Source: a bacterium (GTDB taxonomy: Bacteria; UBA9089; JASEGY01). Taken from it: DNA of 8,726 nt. Positions 1-5,513 of the stretch are shown here, piece by piece. Where the stretch lies: positions 1 through 8,726 of the forward strand of contig JASEGY010000124.1 of NCBI GenBank assembly GCA_030019105.1. Reading direction: 5' to 3'. Numbering within the stretch: position 1 is the first letter of the stretch; every line of letters begins with the position of its first letter. Position numbers and translations under genes: made by a program. The notes under the pieces were generated by a model. That model had not been told where the DNA came from, ran no database searches, and worked only from the letters and a program-made list of their open reading frames with translations.

Positions 1-396
1 GCTGGATGTTGTTTTGGAGTCCTAACAGACCTCCCTTGGGGAGTAACGTTTCCTCAAGGTAGTCTGGCGGTTAGTAAATATGGATATCAACATTTGGTTC
101 ATCCGACCCAATTGTATTCCTCTATAAATGGTTTTCTCCTGGCGGGACTACTTCTTTGGCTGGAGAGATACAAAAAATTTGATGGGCAATTATTCTGGCT
201 CATGGTTCTGCTCTATTCAATCACCAGATTTTCTATAGAATTCCTTCGAGGCGATCCGGGGAGAGGATTTGTTGGCTCCCTTTCCACTTCGCAGTTTATT
301 GGAGTATTAGCTTTTTGTTTGTCGATAATTATGCTGACTATACTTTCCAGAATCCAGAAGCAGAATACCGTCACCGAAGGAGATAAAGAAGAATGA
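1..396 (+). CDS. lgt: Prolipoprotein diacylglyceryl transferase, C-terminal part (5' end outside window)
   Basis: Lgt is an inner-membrane enzyme that transfers diacylglycerol from phosphatidylglycerol to the lipobox cysteine of prolipoproteins, the first step of lipoprotein maturation. The reading frame is open from base 1 and begins GCCFGVLTDLPWGVTFP, followed by the typical VHPTQLYSSI segment, a hydrophobic helix (LLAGLLLWL), the conserved RFSIEFLRGD segment with its membrane-edge arginine, and a last hydrophobic helix near the C-terminus (FIGVLAFCLSIIMLTIL). These are Lgt family landmarks in the expected order. The N-terminal half, including the catalytic-histidine region, lies outside the window. 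An internal ATG at 94 only looks like a start; the coding frame runs through it. The stop codon overlaps the next ATG (ATGA, 393-396), which suggests translational coupling to the anti-sigma-like gene. Confidence 0.93.
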   Translation, partial: AGCCFGVLTDLPWGVTFPQGSLAVSKYGYQHLVHPTQLYSSINGFLLAGLLLWLERYKKFDGQLFWLMVLLYSITRFSIEFLRGDPGRGFVGSLSTSQFIGVLAFCLSIIMLTILSRIQKQNTVTEGDKEE

Positions 397-626
397 CGTG
401 CGAGAAGAGAAAGAGAGATCTTTCTCTCTATCTGGATAAGGAACTATCTCAAGAAAGATCAAAAGATGTTGAGAAACACTTGTCTGCTTGTAATGCCTGC
501 CTTAAAGAGTTTGAATCTCTAAAAAGAAACAGCGAATATATGAAAAAGCTCTTTGGGACAATCGATATCCCTGATCTTCCCCTTGACTTTGAAAGAAAGT
601 TCTATGAGCAAGTTAACCAAATCTAA
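393..626 (+). CDS. Short anti-sigma-factor-like zinc-finger protein (zf-HC2 type)
   Basis: This 77-residue protein carries the zf-HC2 signature: Cys3 near the N-terminus, then His29-x3-Cys33-x2-Cys36 (KHLSACNAC). In ZAS-type anti-sigma factors these residues bind zinc and grip an ECF sigma factor. The fragment YLDKELSQERSKDVEKHL is typical of the fold. Most family members continue into a transmembrane helix and an outer domain, but here the protein stops after a 'DLPLDFERKF' linker, so it would be soluble or is shortened. No sigma factor gene is in the window, so the partner is unknown. It overlaps lgt by 4 nt and was probably co-transcribed with it. The domain call is good; the anti-sigma role is inferred from the family. 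Confidence 0.72.
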   Translation: MTCEKRKRDLSLYLDKELSQERSKDVEKHLSACNACLKEFESLKRNSEYMKKLFGTIDIPDLPLDFERKFYEQVNQI

Positions 627-644
627 TCAGGTTAAAACCATAGA

Positions 645-662
645 CAGCAAAACCGATCCAAC
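645..662. repeat. Left arm of 18-bp perfect inverted repeat flanking the CARDB-like gene
   Basis: The arm reads cagcaaaaccgatccaac and is the exact reverse complement of 1179-1196. It lies directly in front of the ribosome-binding site (GGAGG, about 667-671) of the gene at 679. The two arms enclose that whole gene. Confidence 0.85.
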
Positions 663-678
663 AAGAAGGAGGTGTAAA

Positions 679-1140
679 ATGAATAAGTGGTTAAAGGGAA
701 TGTGTTTGGTCGCCGTGATATTCTCAATGCCGGTCTTAATGGGAGCATCTTCGTGTTCTAAGCATGACGTGGCAGTAAGTATCTTCGAGGTTGCTCCAAA
801 TGGTTATCACGCTGTAGTTGGCCGCGAAGGTCAATATCCGGTTCTCCGATGGGCTAATATAGGTGAACAAACCAGGGTAATACCATCAGTAAAAAATTTG
901 GGAGACCAGACAGAGCAAGTTAAGGTGACAGCTTATATTACTTACCCTGGTGAAGGAGAGCAAAAGATAGGAACACAGTCGATAAAGGTTCCTCCTTCTG
1001 CTGATTATGGGGTTACGTTTATAGCTCCTGCTCCAACGCAGGCCGGAACTGGTTCTGTCAGAGCAGTAGCAGAAATAGTTGGGGCGACTGATAGCGATCC
1101 ATCTAACAATACGGCAACAGTCACGATCACGATGAATTAA
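679..1140 (+). CDS. Small exported protein with CARDB/Ig-like domain, possible lipoprotein
   Basis: I chose the ATG at 679 because a strong GGAGG Shine-Dalgarno (about 667-671) precedes it and a signal sequence follows directly; the frame is open further upstream, but those starts overlap the previous gene. The 153-residue product has a signal peptide (K3, K6, then a hydrophobic run to about residue 22) ending GASSC. Cys26 could be lipidated, although ASSC is a weak lipobox and signal peptidase I cleavage is equally possible. Residues of about 45-153 look like a single beta-sandwich of the CARDB type: NLGDQTEQVKVTAYI, then KVPPSADYGVTF, then the diagnostic ending DSDPSNNTATVTI. Such domains usually mediate surface adhesion or assembly, and no catalytic residues are evident. 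The gene is enclosed by 18-bp inverted repeats. The precise function is unknown. Confidence 0.7.
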   Translation: MNKWLKGMCLVAVIFSMPVLMGASSCSKHDVAVSIFEVAPNGYHAVVGREGQYPVLRWANIGEQTRVIPSVKNLGDQTEQVKVTAYITYPGEGEQKIGTQSIKVPPSADYGVTFIAPAPTQAGTGSVRAVAEIVGATDSDPSNNTATVTITMN

Positions 1141-1178
1141 AAAGTTACCCTATCAGGTAGACTTCATAGGTTGCTTTG

Positions 1179-1196
1179 GTTGGATCGGTTTTGCTG
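1179..1196. repeat. Right arm of 18-bp perfect inverted repeat flanking the CARDB-like gene
   Basis: The arm reads gttggatcggttttgctg, the exact reverse complement of 645-662; the inner ends of the two arms are about 516 nt apart. The match ends at both sides after 18 bp. A shorter motif, atcaggt, occurs in direct orientation outside the left arm (626-632) and outside the right arm (1152-1158). Confidence 0.85.
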
Positions 1197-1243
1197 GAAA
1201 ATAAAACCTATGCACAAATAGAAACAATGAGCATAGATTTAAA

Positions 1244-1272
1244 TTGACTACTTTCATTGCCTGTGATAAAAT
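1244..1272 (+). promoter_or_regulatory. Sigma-70-type promoter for the M6 protease gene
   Basis: TTGACT (1244-1249), a 17-nt spacer, then TAAAAT (1267-1272) preceded by TGA, which gives an extended -10. The predicted start near 1279 leaves a leader of about 33 nt before the GTG start at 1312. The agreement with consensus is high. Confidence 0.75.
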
Positions 1273-1311
1273 GCTATAGATTCAATAAAAAATAAATAAG
1301 AGGAGATTGCA

Positions 1312-2941
1312 GTGAGAAATAAAGAGTTGCGCTTCTTTTTCTTTCCTTTAGTATTACTTATTATTTTCTTGACAGTTGATTCAGCTATGGGAGATGCTCC
1401 CCAATATGCCCCTTATAAAGACCTGAATCGGCATATTTCCTCGATGAGCGCCCCGTTAATTATGACCGGCATGCCCCAGGACGCACCCGGCAGAAGAACA
1501 AGTCCGGCCATTGGAGAAGAAAAGGCGCTGGTCATTTTAATCGAATTTACCGATGTGAAACATTCGCCTGAACATAACCGGGAGCATTTTTATAACCTTG
1601 TGTTTTCAAGGACTCCAGGGAACAAAAGCATGTATAATTATTACCAGGAATGCTCTTATGGACAATTCTTGATAAGCCCTGGAAGTAGCGAACCCAATCC
1701 TACGCCATGGCTGGAAAGCGACCATACTATGGTCTATTATAACAGCTTAGAGAATACTCGCTGGTGGAAGCTGGCGGAAGAGGCGCTGGAAAAAGCAGCG
1801 CAGGCAGGCGTTGATTTTTCTTCCTACGATGATGATAAGGATGGATTGGTGGATCACCTTATTGTAGTTCACGCTGGTGAGGGACAGGAGGAATATCGGT
1901 ATAGATCAGATCTCCTTGGCTCTCACTACGACGAGATCAAGACTACCGGTCAGAGTTATACCCTGCAGGCCGAGACTTCACCGCTGGGTATCTTCGTTTG
2001 GTCACGAGTTGGGCTTACCAGACCTGTATGTTAATCCAGAGACTCCCTTAGTGAATAATTGGAGTCTTATGGATCATGGGGCATGGTTGGGAAATCCGGA
2101 GGGTTCCTCGCCCGCCCACCTTTGTGCCTGGTCGAAGATTAAATTAGGCTGGATTACCCCTCAAGAGATAACCTCCAAAGATCCATTTTGCGGCCTATCT
2201 CGTGAAGTATGGGCCATTGAGACCTCTAAAGAAAGCCTCTTTAAACTCCCAACGGCCAATCAGGGTGAATATTTTCTGGTCAGTAATCGCCATCGTACAG
2301 GATTTGATTCCTACTTGCCTGGAGAAGGTATCTTGATCTGGCATATCGATGATAAAGTAGGCTTGAATAATCCCAGGACTAACCCTTCATATCCCCCTTA
2401 CTGGGTTTACTTAGAACAGGCAGACGGTCGAAATGATCTATCTAAGGGTGGACCGGCGGATGAAGGAAACCCCTATTCCAGCACCGGGGCAAATGATCGC
2501 TTTGATGTCAATACTAATCCCAACAGTCGTGATTATAGTGAGAATCCAACCGGGATAGAAATCCGTGTTCTTGATCCTCCCGGCGAAATGATGACTGTTG
2601 TAATGAAGAACAACTGTCAAGAAATGGTGACTAAGACCTATGCTGCCGCGAACCCTTTCATAATCAGTCAACATCCTGACGGTATTGGTATCTACTTAGA
2701 ACCGGTCGCCTCTAACCCTACCCTTTCCATCTACGATCTAAATGGGCAACTGGTACACACTGCCACTGGGGGAGAAAAGGTCTCACGTGGATTAAATGCT
2801 GAGAGAAAAGAGCGATGGGCGAGCATGTTTCCCTGGGATGGAAGGAATGATGCCGGCCGACAGGTAGCCAGCGGCGTCTATATCTACATAATCGAGAGTG
2901 AAAAAGGAGCCAAGACCGGCAAGCTGGCCGTAATTAGATAA
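1312..2941 (+). pseudogene. Secreted M6-family (InhA-like) metalloprotease, frameshifted at the HExxH active site
   Basis: The gene starts at GTG 1312 after AGGAG (1301-1305) and encodes a signal peptide (hydrophobic FFFFPLVLLIIFLTV, likely cleavage after SAMG). The M6 N-terminal block follows (KALVILIEFTD, SMYNYYQECSYGQF, DDDKDGLVDHLIVVHAGEGQE). Frame 1 runs to SPLGIFV at 1998 and then goes wrong, stopping at 2034. Frame 2 takes over at 1997-1999 with FGHELGLPDLYV, the Met-turn-like WSLMDHGAW, SSPAHLCAWSKIKLGW and GEGILIWHIDD. The C-terminus (LSIYDLNGQLV, WDGRNDAGRQVASGVYIY, TGKLAVIR) is a FlgD-like/secretion-type beta domain. The family expects GVFVHEFGHELGLPDLY here. Eight missing bases would restore both the frame and the HE pair, giving 545 residues. 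As written, both the frame and the zinc site are lost; a sequencing error cannot be excluded. Confidence 0.85.
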
Positions 2942-3020
2942 CGATATAGCTTCATAGATTGCAGACTGATGAAGATTAAGCTTATAAAAGTCTTCTAAAT
3001 TCCGCTACACTAATTCCCGC

Positions 3021-3203
3021 CTAGTCAAGCATTTCAGAGAAAAGCCACTTAGGAATATCTTTCTTGCCTTTATGACTGATCCTTGCATAATAAACTGTTT
3101 CATCTTCTATTTTATGCCAGGTCTCATGCTTTTTGGATCTAATAAGTGTAAATCCAAGTTTTCTAACCACGTCCCTGAACTGGTCGTATGTATAAGTCGC
3201 CAT
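3021..3203 (-). CDS. hicA: HicA-family mRNA interferase toxin, C-terminally truncated by an amber codon
   Basis: This 60-residue protein has the HicA (YcfA-like, dsRBD-fold) pattern: YDQFRDVVRKLGFTLIRSKKHETWHK, with His26 at the position of the catalytic histidine, although the usual G-S-H is K-K-H here. HicA toxins cleave mRNAs in a ribosome-independent way and are blocked by HicB. ATG 3203 is preceded by GAGGT with a 5-nt gap. The gene overlaps the end of the HicB-like gene by 41 nt, so the two are co-transcribed. The stop at 3023-3021 is TAG; reading on in frame gives A-G-I-S-V-A-E-F-R-R-L-L and then TAA (2984-2982). That is the usual HicA tail (xQAGIS-x2-EF), so TAG most likely arose from CAG (Gln). 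Toxicity of the short form is uncertain. Confidence 0.78.
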   Translation of the reverse strand: MATYTYDQFRDVVRKLGFTLIRSKKHETWHKIEDETVYYARISHKGKKDIPKWLFSEMLD

Positions 3204-3513
3204 ATCTTACCTCGATAATTTCTCTAATCTCCCAATCGTCATGTAACTTTGAAATATCCTGAATTAAGGAAAGATGATGTTTTCTGTTGGGGCTTTTAGA
3301 ATATATCTCAAAGTTATTCATATAATCCTCTGCATATTCTCTTATGGCTAAAATTATGTCTTCTACTGCCTCTTCTGGAGAGTCTTGAGCTGTGGCAAGA
3401 TTAAGTTCCGGACAAAAGGCAGTATATTGATCATCATCCTTAAAAACCACTACATTCATTTGCTTCTCTGGTATAAGTATAGCAGTATCTCTCTCTTTTA
3501 CCAAAAGTTCCAT
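3163..3513 (-). CDS. hicB: HicB-family antitoxin-like protein
   Basis: This 116-residue protein has a HicB partial RNase-H-like fold: NVVVFKDDDQYTAFCPELNLATAQDSPEEAVEDIILAI matches the family's strand-strand-helix pattern, with the typical 'CPELN' and 'S-x-EEA' elements. HicB proteins bind and block HicA and often repress their own operon. No clear C-terminal RHH or HTH DNA-binding domain is visible; the tail (IREIIEVRYGDLYIRP) looks like an extra beta segment. The start at 3513 has a strong GGGAGGTGA (3529-3521, 7-nt gap) that overlaps the stop of the upstream RHH gene, suggesting coupling. Its 3' end overlaps hicA by 41 nt. Of the three genes in this operon it is the only one that looks undamaged. 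Confidence 0.78.
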   Translation of the reverse strand: MELLVKERDTAILIPEKQMNVVVFKDDDQYTAFCPELNLATAQDSPEEAVEDIILAIREYAEDYMNNFEIYSKSPNRKHHLSLIQDISKLHDDWEIREIIEVRYGDLYIRPVQGRG

Positions 3514-3722
3514 AGTTAGTTCACCTCCCTAACTTGTTTTCCCTTGTTTTTAATGCTTCCCAGTCAGACGAGGAAAATTCTTTAGCCATTTGCAAGTTTA
3601 AGTTACGGTAGTTACTGTCATTTTCCATCCTGGCAAACTCCTCATCTATCAAGGTATTCTCCAATCGCTTGAGATATTCGTCTAATGCCTTGACCATTAA
3701 AGCATTTCTGCTTTTGGCTATA

Positions 3723-3730
3723 CCAAGTTT
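3723..3730. repeat. 8-bp target-site duplication, copy 1
   Basis: ccaagttt directly abuts the left end of the inserted element and is identical to 3867-3874. In the uninterrupted antitoxin gene only one copy is needed to restore the frame and the protein motif. Confidence 0.85.
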
Positions 3731-3866
3731 GACCTTGTCCATCGTTTGGGCAATTCACGAAATTGGCAGGTTGGGTTGAGCGGAACGAAACCCAACACCA
3801 GCGTGGATTGTTGGGTTTCGTTCCTCAACCCAACCTACCCAAATTGCCGAAACGATGGACAAAGCC
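3731..3866. mobile_element. 136-bp MITE-like palindromic element inserted in the antitoxin gene
   Basis: The ends are 17-bp terminal inverted repeats (gaccttgtccatcgttt at 3731-3747; aaacgatggacaaagcc at 3850-3866; 15 of 17 positions match). Inside is a long hairpin: 3768-3797 pairs with 3809-3836 (cores ggttgggttgag and gaacgaaacccaaca), leaving a loop of about 11 nt. It encodes no transposase, so it must be moved in trans. The flanking 8-bp duplication and clean reconstruction of the host gene show that it really transposed or integrated. The hairpin core is of a kind I recall seeing widely in environmental genomes; that is recollection, not a search result. Confidence 0.85.
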
Positions 3867-3874
3867 CCAAGTTT
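3867..3874. repeat. 8-bp target-site duplication, copy 2
   Basis: ccaagttt abuts the right end of the element, identical to 3723-3730. Confidence 0.85.
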
Positions 3875-3980
3875 TAACGCTTTATCCGCTTGTAGGATTA
3901 ATTGCACTGGCAAATCAATTATTGTCAGAACCTTATCCTTATGAGTTTGTAAATTGAGCATTTTTATCACCTCAACAGCT

Positions 3981-4009
3981 ATTTTACCATGTGAAAGCAA
4001 AAAATGCAA
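3981..4009 (-). promoter_or_regulatory. Sigma-70-type promoter of the RHH-HicB-HicA operon
   Basis: On the minus strand: TTGCAT (4009-4004), a 17-nt spacer, TAAAAT (3986-3981). The predicted start near 3974 is only about 13 nt upstream of the antitoxin ATG at 3961, just enough for the GAGGTGA site at 3973-3967. The upstream region is AT-rich. Confidence 0.7.
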
Positions 4010-4050
4010 GCAAATTTTTGGCACCCTTCAAAATTCAGTTAACAGTTTGA

Positions 4051-4120
4051 AAGGAACACGAATAACACGAATGTTCGAATAGCACGAATAATACTTAAAA
4101 ATATTCGACCTGTGCAAACA
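4051..4120. repeat. Short degenerate 'cacgaata' repeats
   Basis: acacgaat/aacacgaat/gcacgaata units recur at about 4056-4090, followed by an AT-rich stretch. They resemble the 'cacggataacacggat' units of the neighbouring element but without a clear opposite arm, so this may be a decayed half of a similar repeat. Confidence 0.4.
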
Positions 4121-4127
4121 GAAATTA

Positions 4128-4313
4128 ACCACGGAGACACGGAGGCACGGAGAAATAATTTTAGAAGAATAGCACACGGATAACACGGATACTACGGATT
4201 AACACAGATAAAATCAGTGCAAATCCGTTAAATCTGTGTCATCCGTGTGCTATTAAATAAGAGTATCTACACCTTTAGACTTATTTCCTGATTTTTCTCC
4301 GTGTCTCCGTGGT
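4128..4313. repeat. Nested palindromic intergenic element (outer 17-bp and inner 14-bp perfect arms)
   Basis: The outer arms accacggagacacggag (4128-4144) and ctccgtgtctccgtggt (4297-4313) are perfect inverted copies. The inner arms aatagcacacggat (4168-4181) and atccgtgtgctatt (4241-4254) are also perfect. Further imperfect pairing (acacagat / atctgtgt) lies towards the centre. No ORF of interest is inside. Together with 4020-4127 and 4314-4356 it fills the 370-bp gap between the TA operon and fdhD. No target duplication is evident. Confidence 0.75.
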
Positions 4314-4356
4314 GATTAAATTGTTGGTAGATGTCGATTGCACAGCTCGAAATTGC

Positions 4357-4385
4357 TTGACGAATCGGATTAACTATGGTATCCT
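4357..4385 (+). promoter_or_regulatory. Putative promoter placing the transcript start at the fdhD ATG
   Basis: TTGACG (4357-4362), a 17-nt spacer, and TATCCT (4380-4385) preceded by TGG, which gives an extended -10. The expected transcription start is about 4392, one base before ATG 4393, and no Shine-Dalgarno is visible. The -10 hexamer matches consensus at 4 of 6 positions, so confidence is moderate. Confidence 0.5.
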
Positions 4386-4392
4386 GATCTAA

Positions 4393-5178
4393 ATGAAAAC
4401 AGTCATATCTGTCCCTATCACTAAAATCACCAGGGAAGGGAGAAGGAAAGAGATTGATCCGGTTGTAGCCGAAATTCCGCTGACCATTATGCTGGGGGAG
4501 AAACAACTGGTCACCCTCCTTTGCACACCTGAATTTTTGGAGGAGATGGTCGTTGGATTCTTGGTTTCAGAAGGGTTTTTGAAGGACAGGGGTAAACTCA
4601 AAGGGATAACAATAGATGAAGATAAAGGGATCGCCGCAGTAGAGATAAAAGATGTCCCCCCTTTAACTGAGAGCCTTTTTAGCAAGCGGACGATAAGTTC
4701 CGGTTGCGGGCAGGGAACCATATTCTACTATCCCTTAGATGCCTTAGCCTGCGATAAAGTAAGTTCTGAAGTCAAGATCAACCGGGATATTATCGCTAAG
4801 TGGATGTCGGAATTGAAAGAGAGATCAATCTTGTACCAATCCACCGGCGGGGCGCATACTTGTGCCCTCTGTCATTCCAAAGAGGGGATTGTCATCCTGA
4901 CCGAAGATATTGGCCGGCATAATGCCCTGGACAAGATCATCGGCTATGCCTTTCTGAATAATATCCCATTTGAGGACAAGGTAGTCATTACCTCCGGCCG
5001 CATCTCATCCGAGATACTTCTCAAGGCAGCCAAACAAGGGCTGCCCGTGATTATTTCCAGGGGGGCTCCAACTAATTTAGCCGTAGAAATAGCCGGCAAA
5101 TTGGGCATAACGGTTATCGGCTTTGCCCGTGGCAGAAGGATGAATGTCTATTCGCACTCGGAGCGGGTTGTAGGATAA
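4393..5178 (+). CDS. fdhD: Formate dehydrogenase accessory sulfurtransferase FdhD
   Basis: FdhD passes sulfur from a cysteine desulfurase (IscS-like) to the molybdenum/tungsten bis-MGD cofactor and is needed for active formate dehydrogenases. The 261-residue length is normal. Conserved landmarks appear in order: AEIPLTIMLG near residue 26, MVVGFLVSEGF (52-62), the cysteine loop SSGCGQG with Cys105, STGGAHTCALC (150-160), EDIGRHNALDKIIG (171-184), TSGRISSEI, and PVIISRGAPTNLAVEIA near the C-terminus. The loop has a single cysteine rather than the CxxC of the E. coli protein, and a second Cys pair (157/160) sits beside the conserved His155. No formate dehydrogenase or molybdenum-cofactor gene is in the window. 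Start 4393 has no Shine-Dalgarno, but a promoter is placed for a leaderless message. The DUF4258 gene begins 8 nt after its stop. Confidence 0.93.
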   Translation: MKTVISVPITKITREGRRKEIDPVVAEIPLTIMLGEKQLVTLLCTPEFLEEMVVGFLVSEGFLKDRGKLKGITIDEDKGIAAVEIKDVPPLTESLFSKRTISSGCGQGTIFYYPLDALACDKVSSEVKINRDIIAKWMSELKERSILYQSTGGAHTCALCHSKEGIVILTEDIGRHNALDKIIGYAFLNNIPFEDKVVITSGRISSEILLKAAKQGLPVIISRGAPTNLAVEIAGKLGITVIGFARGRRMNVYSHSERVVG

Positions 5179-5185
5179 AAATGGG

Positions 5186-5512
5186 ATGTTTAGAGGTGTT
5201 ATCTTGGACATAGAGCATATTAGAGAAATGGTTAAGCGTGGAATGTATGAGACTACCTTTGAGGTAACTAAACGGATGGCAGAGAGAGAGTTTGGATGGG
5301 GCCAGATACAGCAAGCTATCTTAAATGGTAGAATAGTTAGGCGAGAACCTAAACAAAACCCATACCCCAAATGTACTGTTTTGGGCTATGTTGAAAGGAC
5401 TGTTGCAGGGTTAAAACTTCCTGGATTATATGGTCTTTACATTGGATGTGCTCTTGGAGAAGAGATAATAATTACTACCGCCTATTGGGAAGAAGAAAGG
5501 AGGAGACGATAA
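5186..5512 (+). CDS. DUF4258-family protein, probable toxin of a TA pair
   Basis: The product (up to 108 residues) fits DUF4258, a small RelE/BrnT-like fold often found next to YgiT-type antitoxins: IEHIREMVKRGMYE, then KRMAEREFGWGQIQQAILNGRIV, then TVLGYVERT, and the closing IIITTAYWEEE. The histidine usually seen near the first helix (T-x-H) appears to be Phe here (ETTFEVTKRM), so activity may be altered. The start is uncertain: ATG 5186 has only a weak AGGA 10 nt upstream, while TTG 5204 has AGAGGTG 5 nt upstream and begins LDIEHIRE, where the family domain begins. The gene lies 8 nt after fdhD and 1 nt before the zinc-finger gene, so these are likely co-transcribed. The toxin role is inferred from family and neighbour. 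Confidence 0.75.
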   Translation: MFRGVILDIEHIREMVKRGMYETTFEVTKRMAEREFGWGQIQQAILNGRIVRREPKQNPYPKCTVLGYVERTVAGLKLPGLYGLYIGCALGEEIIITTAYWEEERRRR

Positions 5513-5513
5513 G

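Larger units (their letters stand above)
3521..3961 (-). pseudogene. Ribbon-helix-helix (CopG/MazE-like) antitoxin split by a small insertion element
   Basis: The frame starts at ATG 3961 after GAGGTGA (5-nt gap), under a good promoter. It encodes MLNLQTHKDKVLTIIDLPV, then QLILQADKALKLG, the beta strand and first helix of an RHH fold. An inserted element (3731-3866) follows. After it come IAKSRNALMVKALDEYLKR (second RHH helix) and the toxin-binding tail (IDEEFARM to SSSDWEALK). Removing the element and one copy of its 8-bp target duplication rejoins ALKLG to IAKSRN and gives a continuous 98-residue antitoxin. The insertion (144 nt net) keeps the frame but brings a TGA at 3757-3755. The remaining 3' ORF (3742-3521, 73 aa) would start at an ATG supplied by the element's terminal repeat; it lacks the DNA-binding strand and any clear Shine-Dalgarno. 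MazE-like proteins normally pair with MazF, which is absent here. Confidence 0.82.

Noticed and set aside
553..678. Upstream extension of the CARDB-like ORF to the ATG at 553
   Set aside because: It overlaps the zinc-finger gene, lacks a ribosome-binding site, and would bury the clear signal peptide that begins at 679.
1165..1212. cataggtt/aacctatg pair as a terminator after the CARDB-like gene
   Set aside because: Only 8 bp with a 32-nt loop and no U-tract; too weak to call.
1990..2040. Programmed ribosomal frameshifting to join the two protease frames
   Set aside because: No slippery heptamer or downstream pseudoknot was seen, and a simple shift would still leave the HE pair of the zinc motif missing.
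2438..2674. 78-aa ORF on the minus strand inside the protease
   Set aside because: Shadow of the M6 coding frame; no ribosome-binding site and no recognisable motif.
3763..3957. 64-aa plus-strand ORF across the inserted element
   Set aside because: Arises from the palindromic insert and the reverse complement of the antitoxin; no start signals.
4267..4721. Minus-strand ORFs overlapping the fdhD start
   Set aside because: Antisense shadows of fdhD and of the palindromic repeat; composition is not protein-like.
5077..5370. Minus-strand ORFs opposite the fdhD end and DUF4258
   Set aside because: Antisense shadows; the plus-strand genes there have family motifs and ribosome-binding sites.
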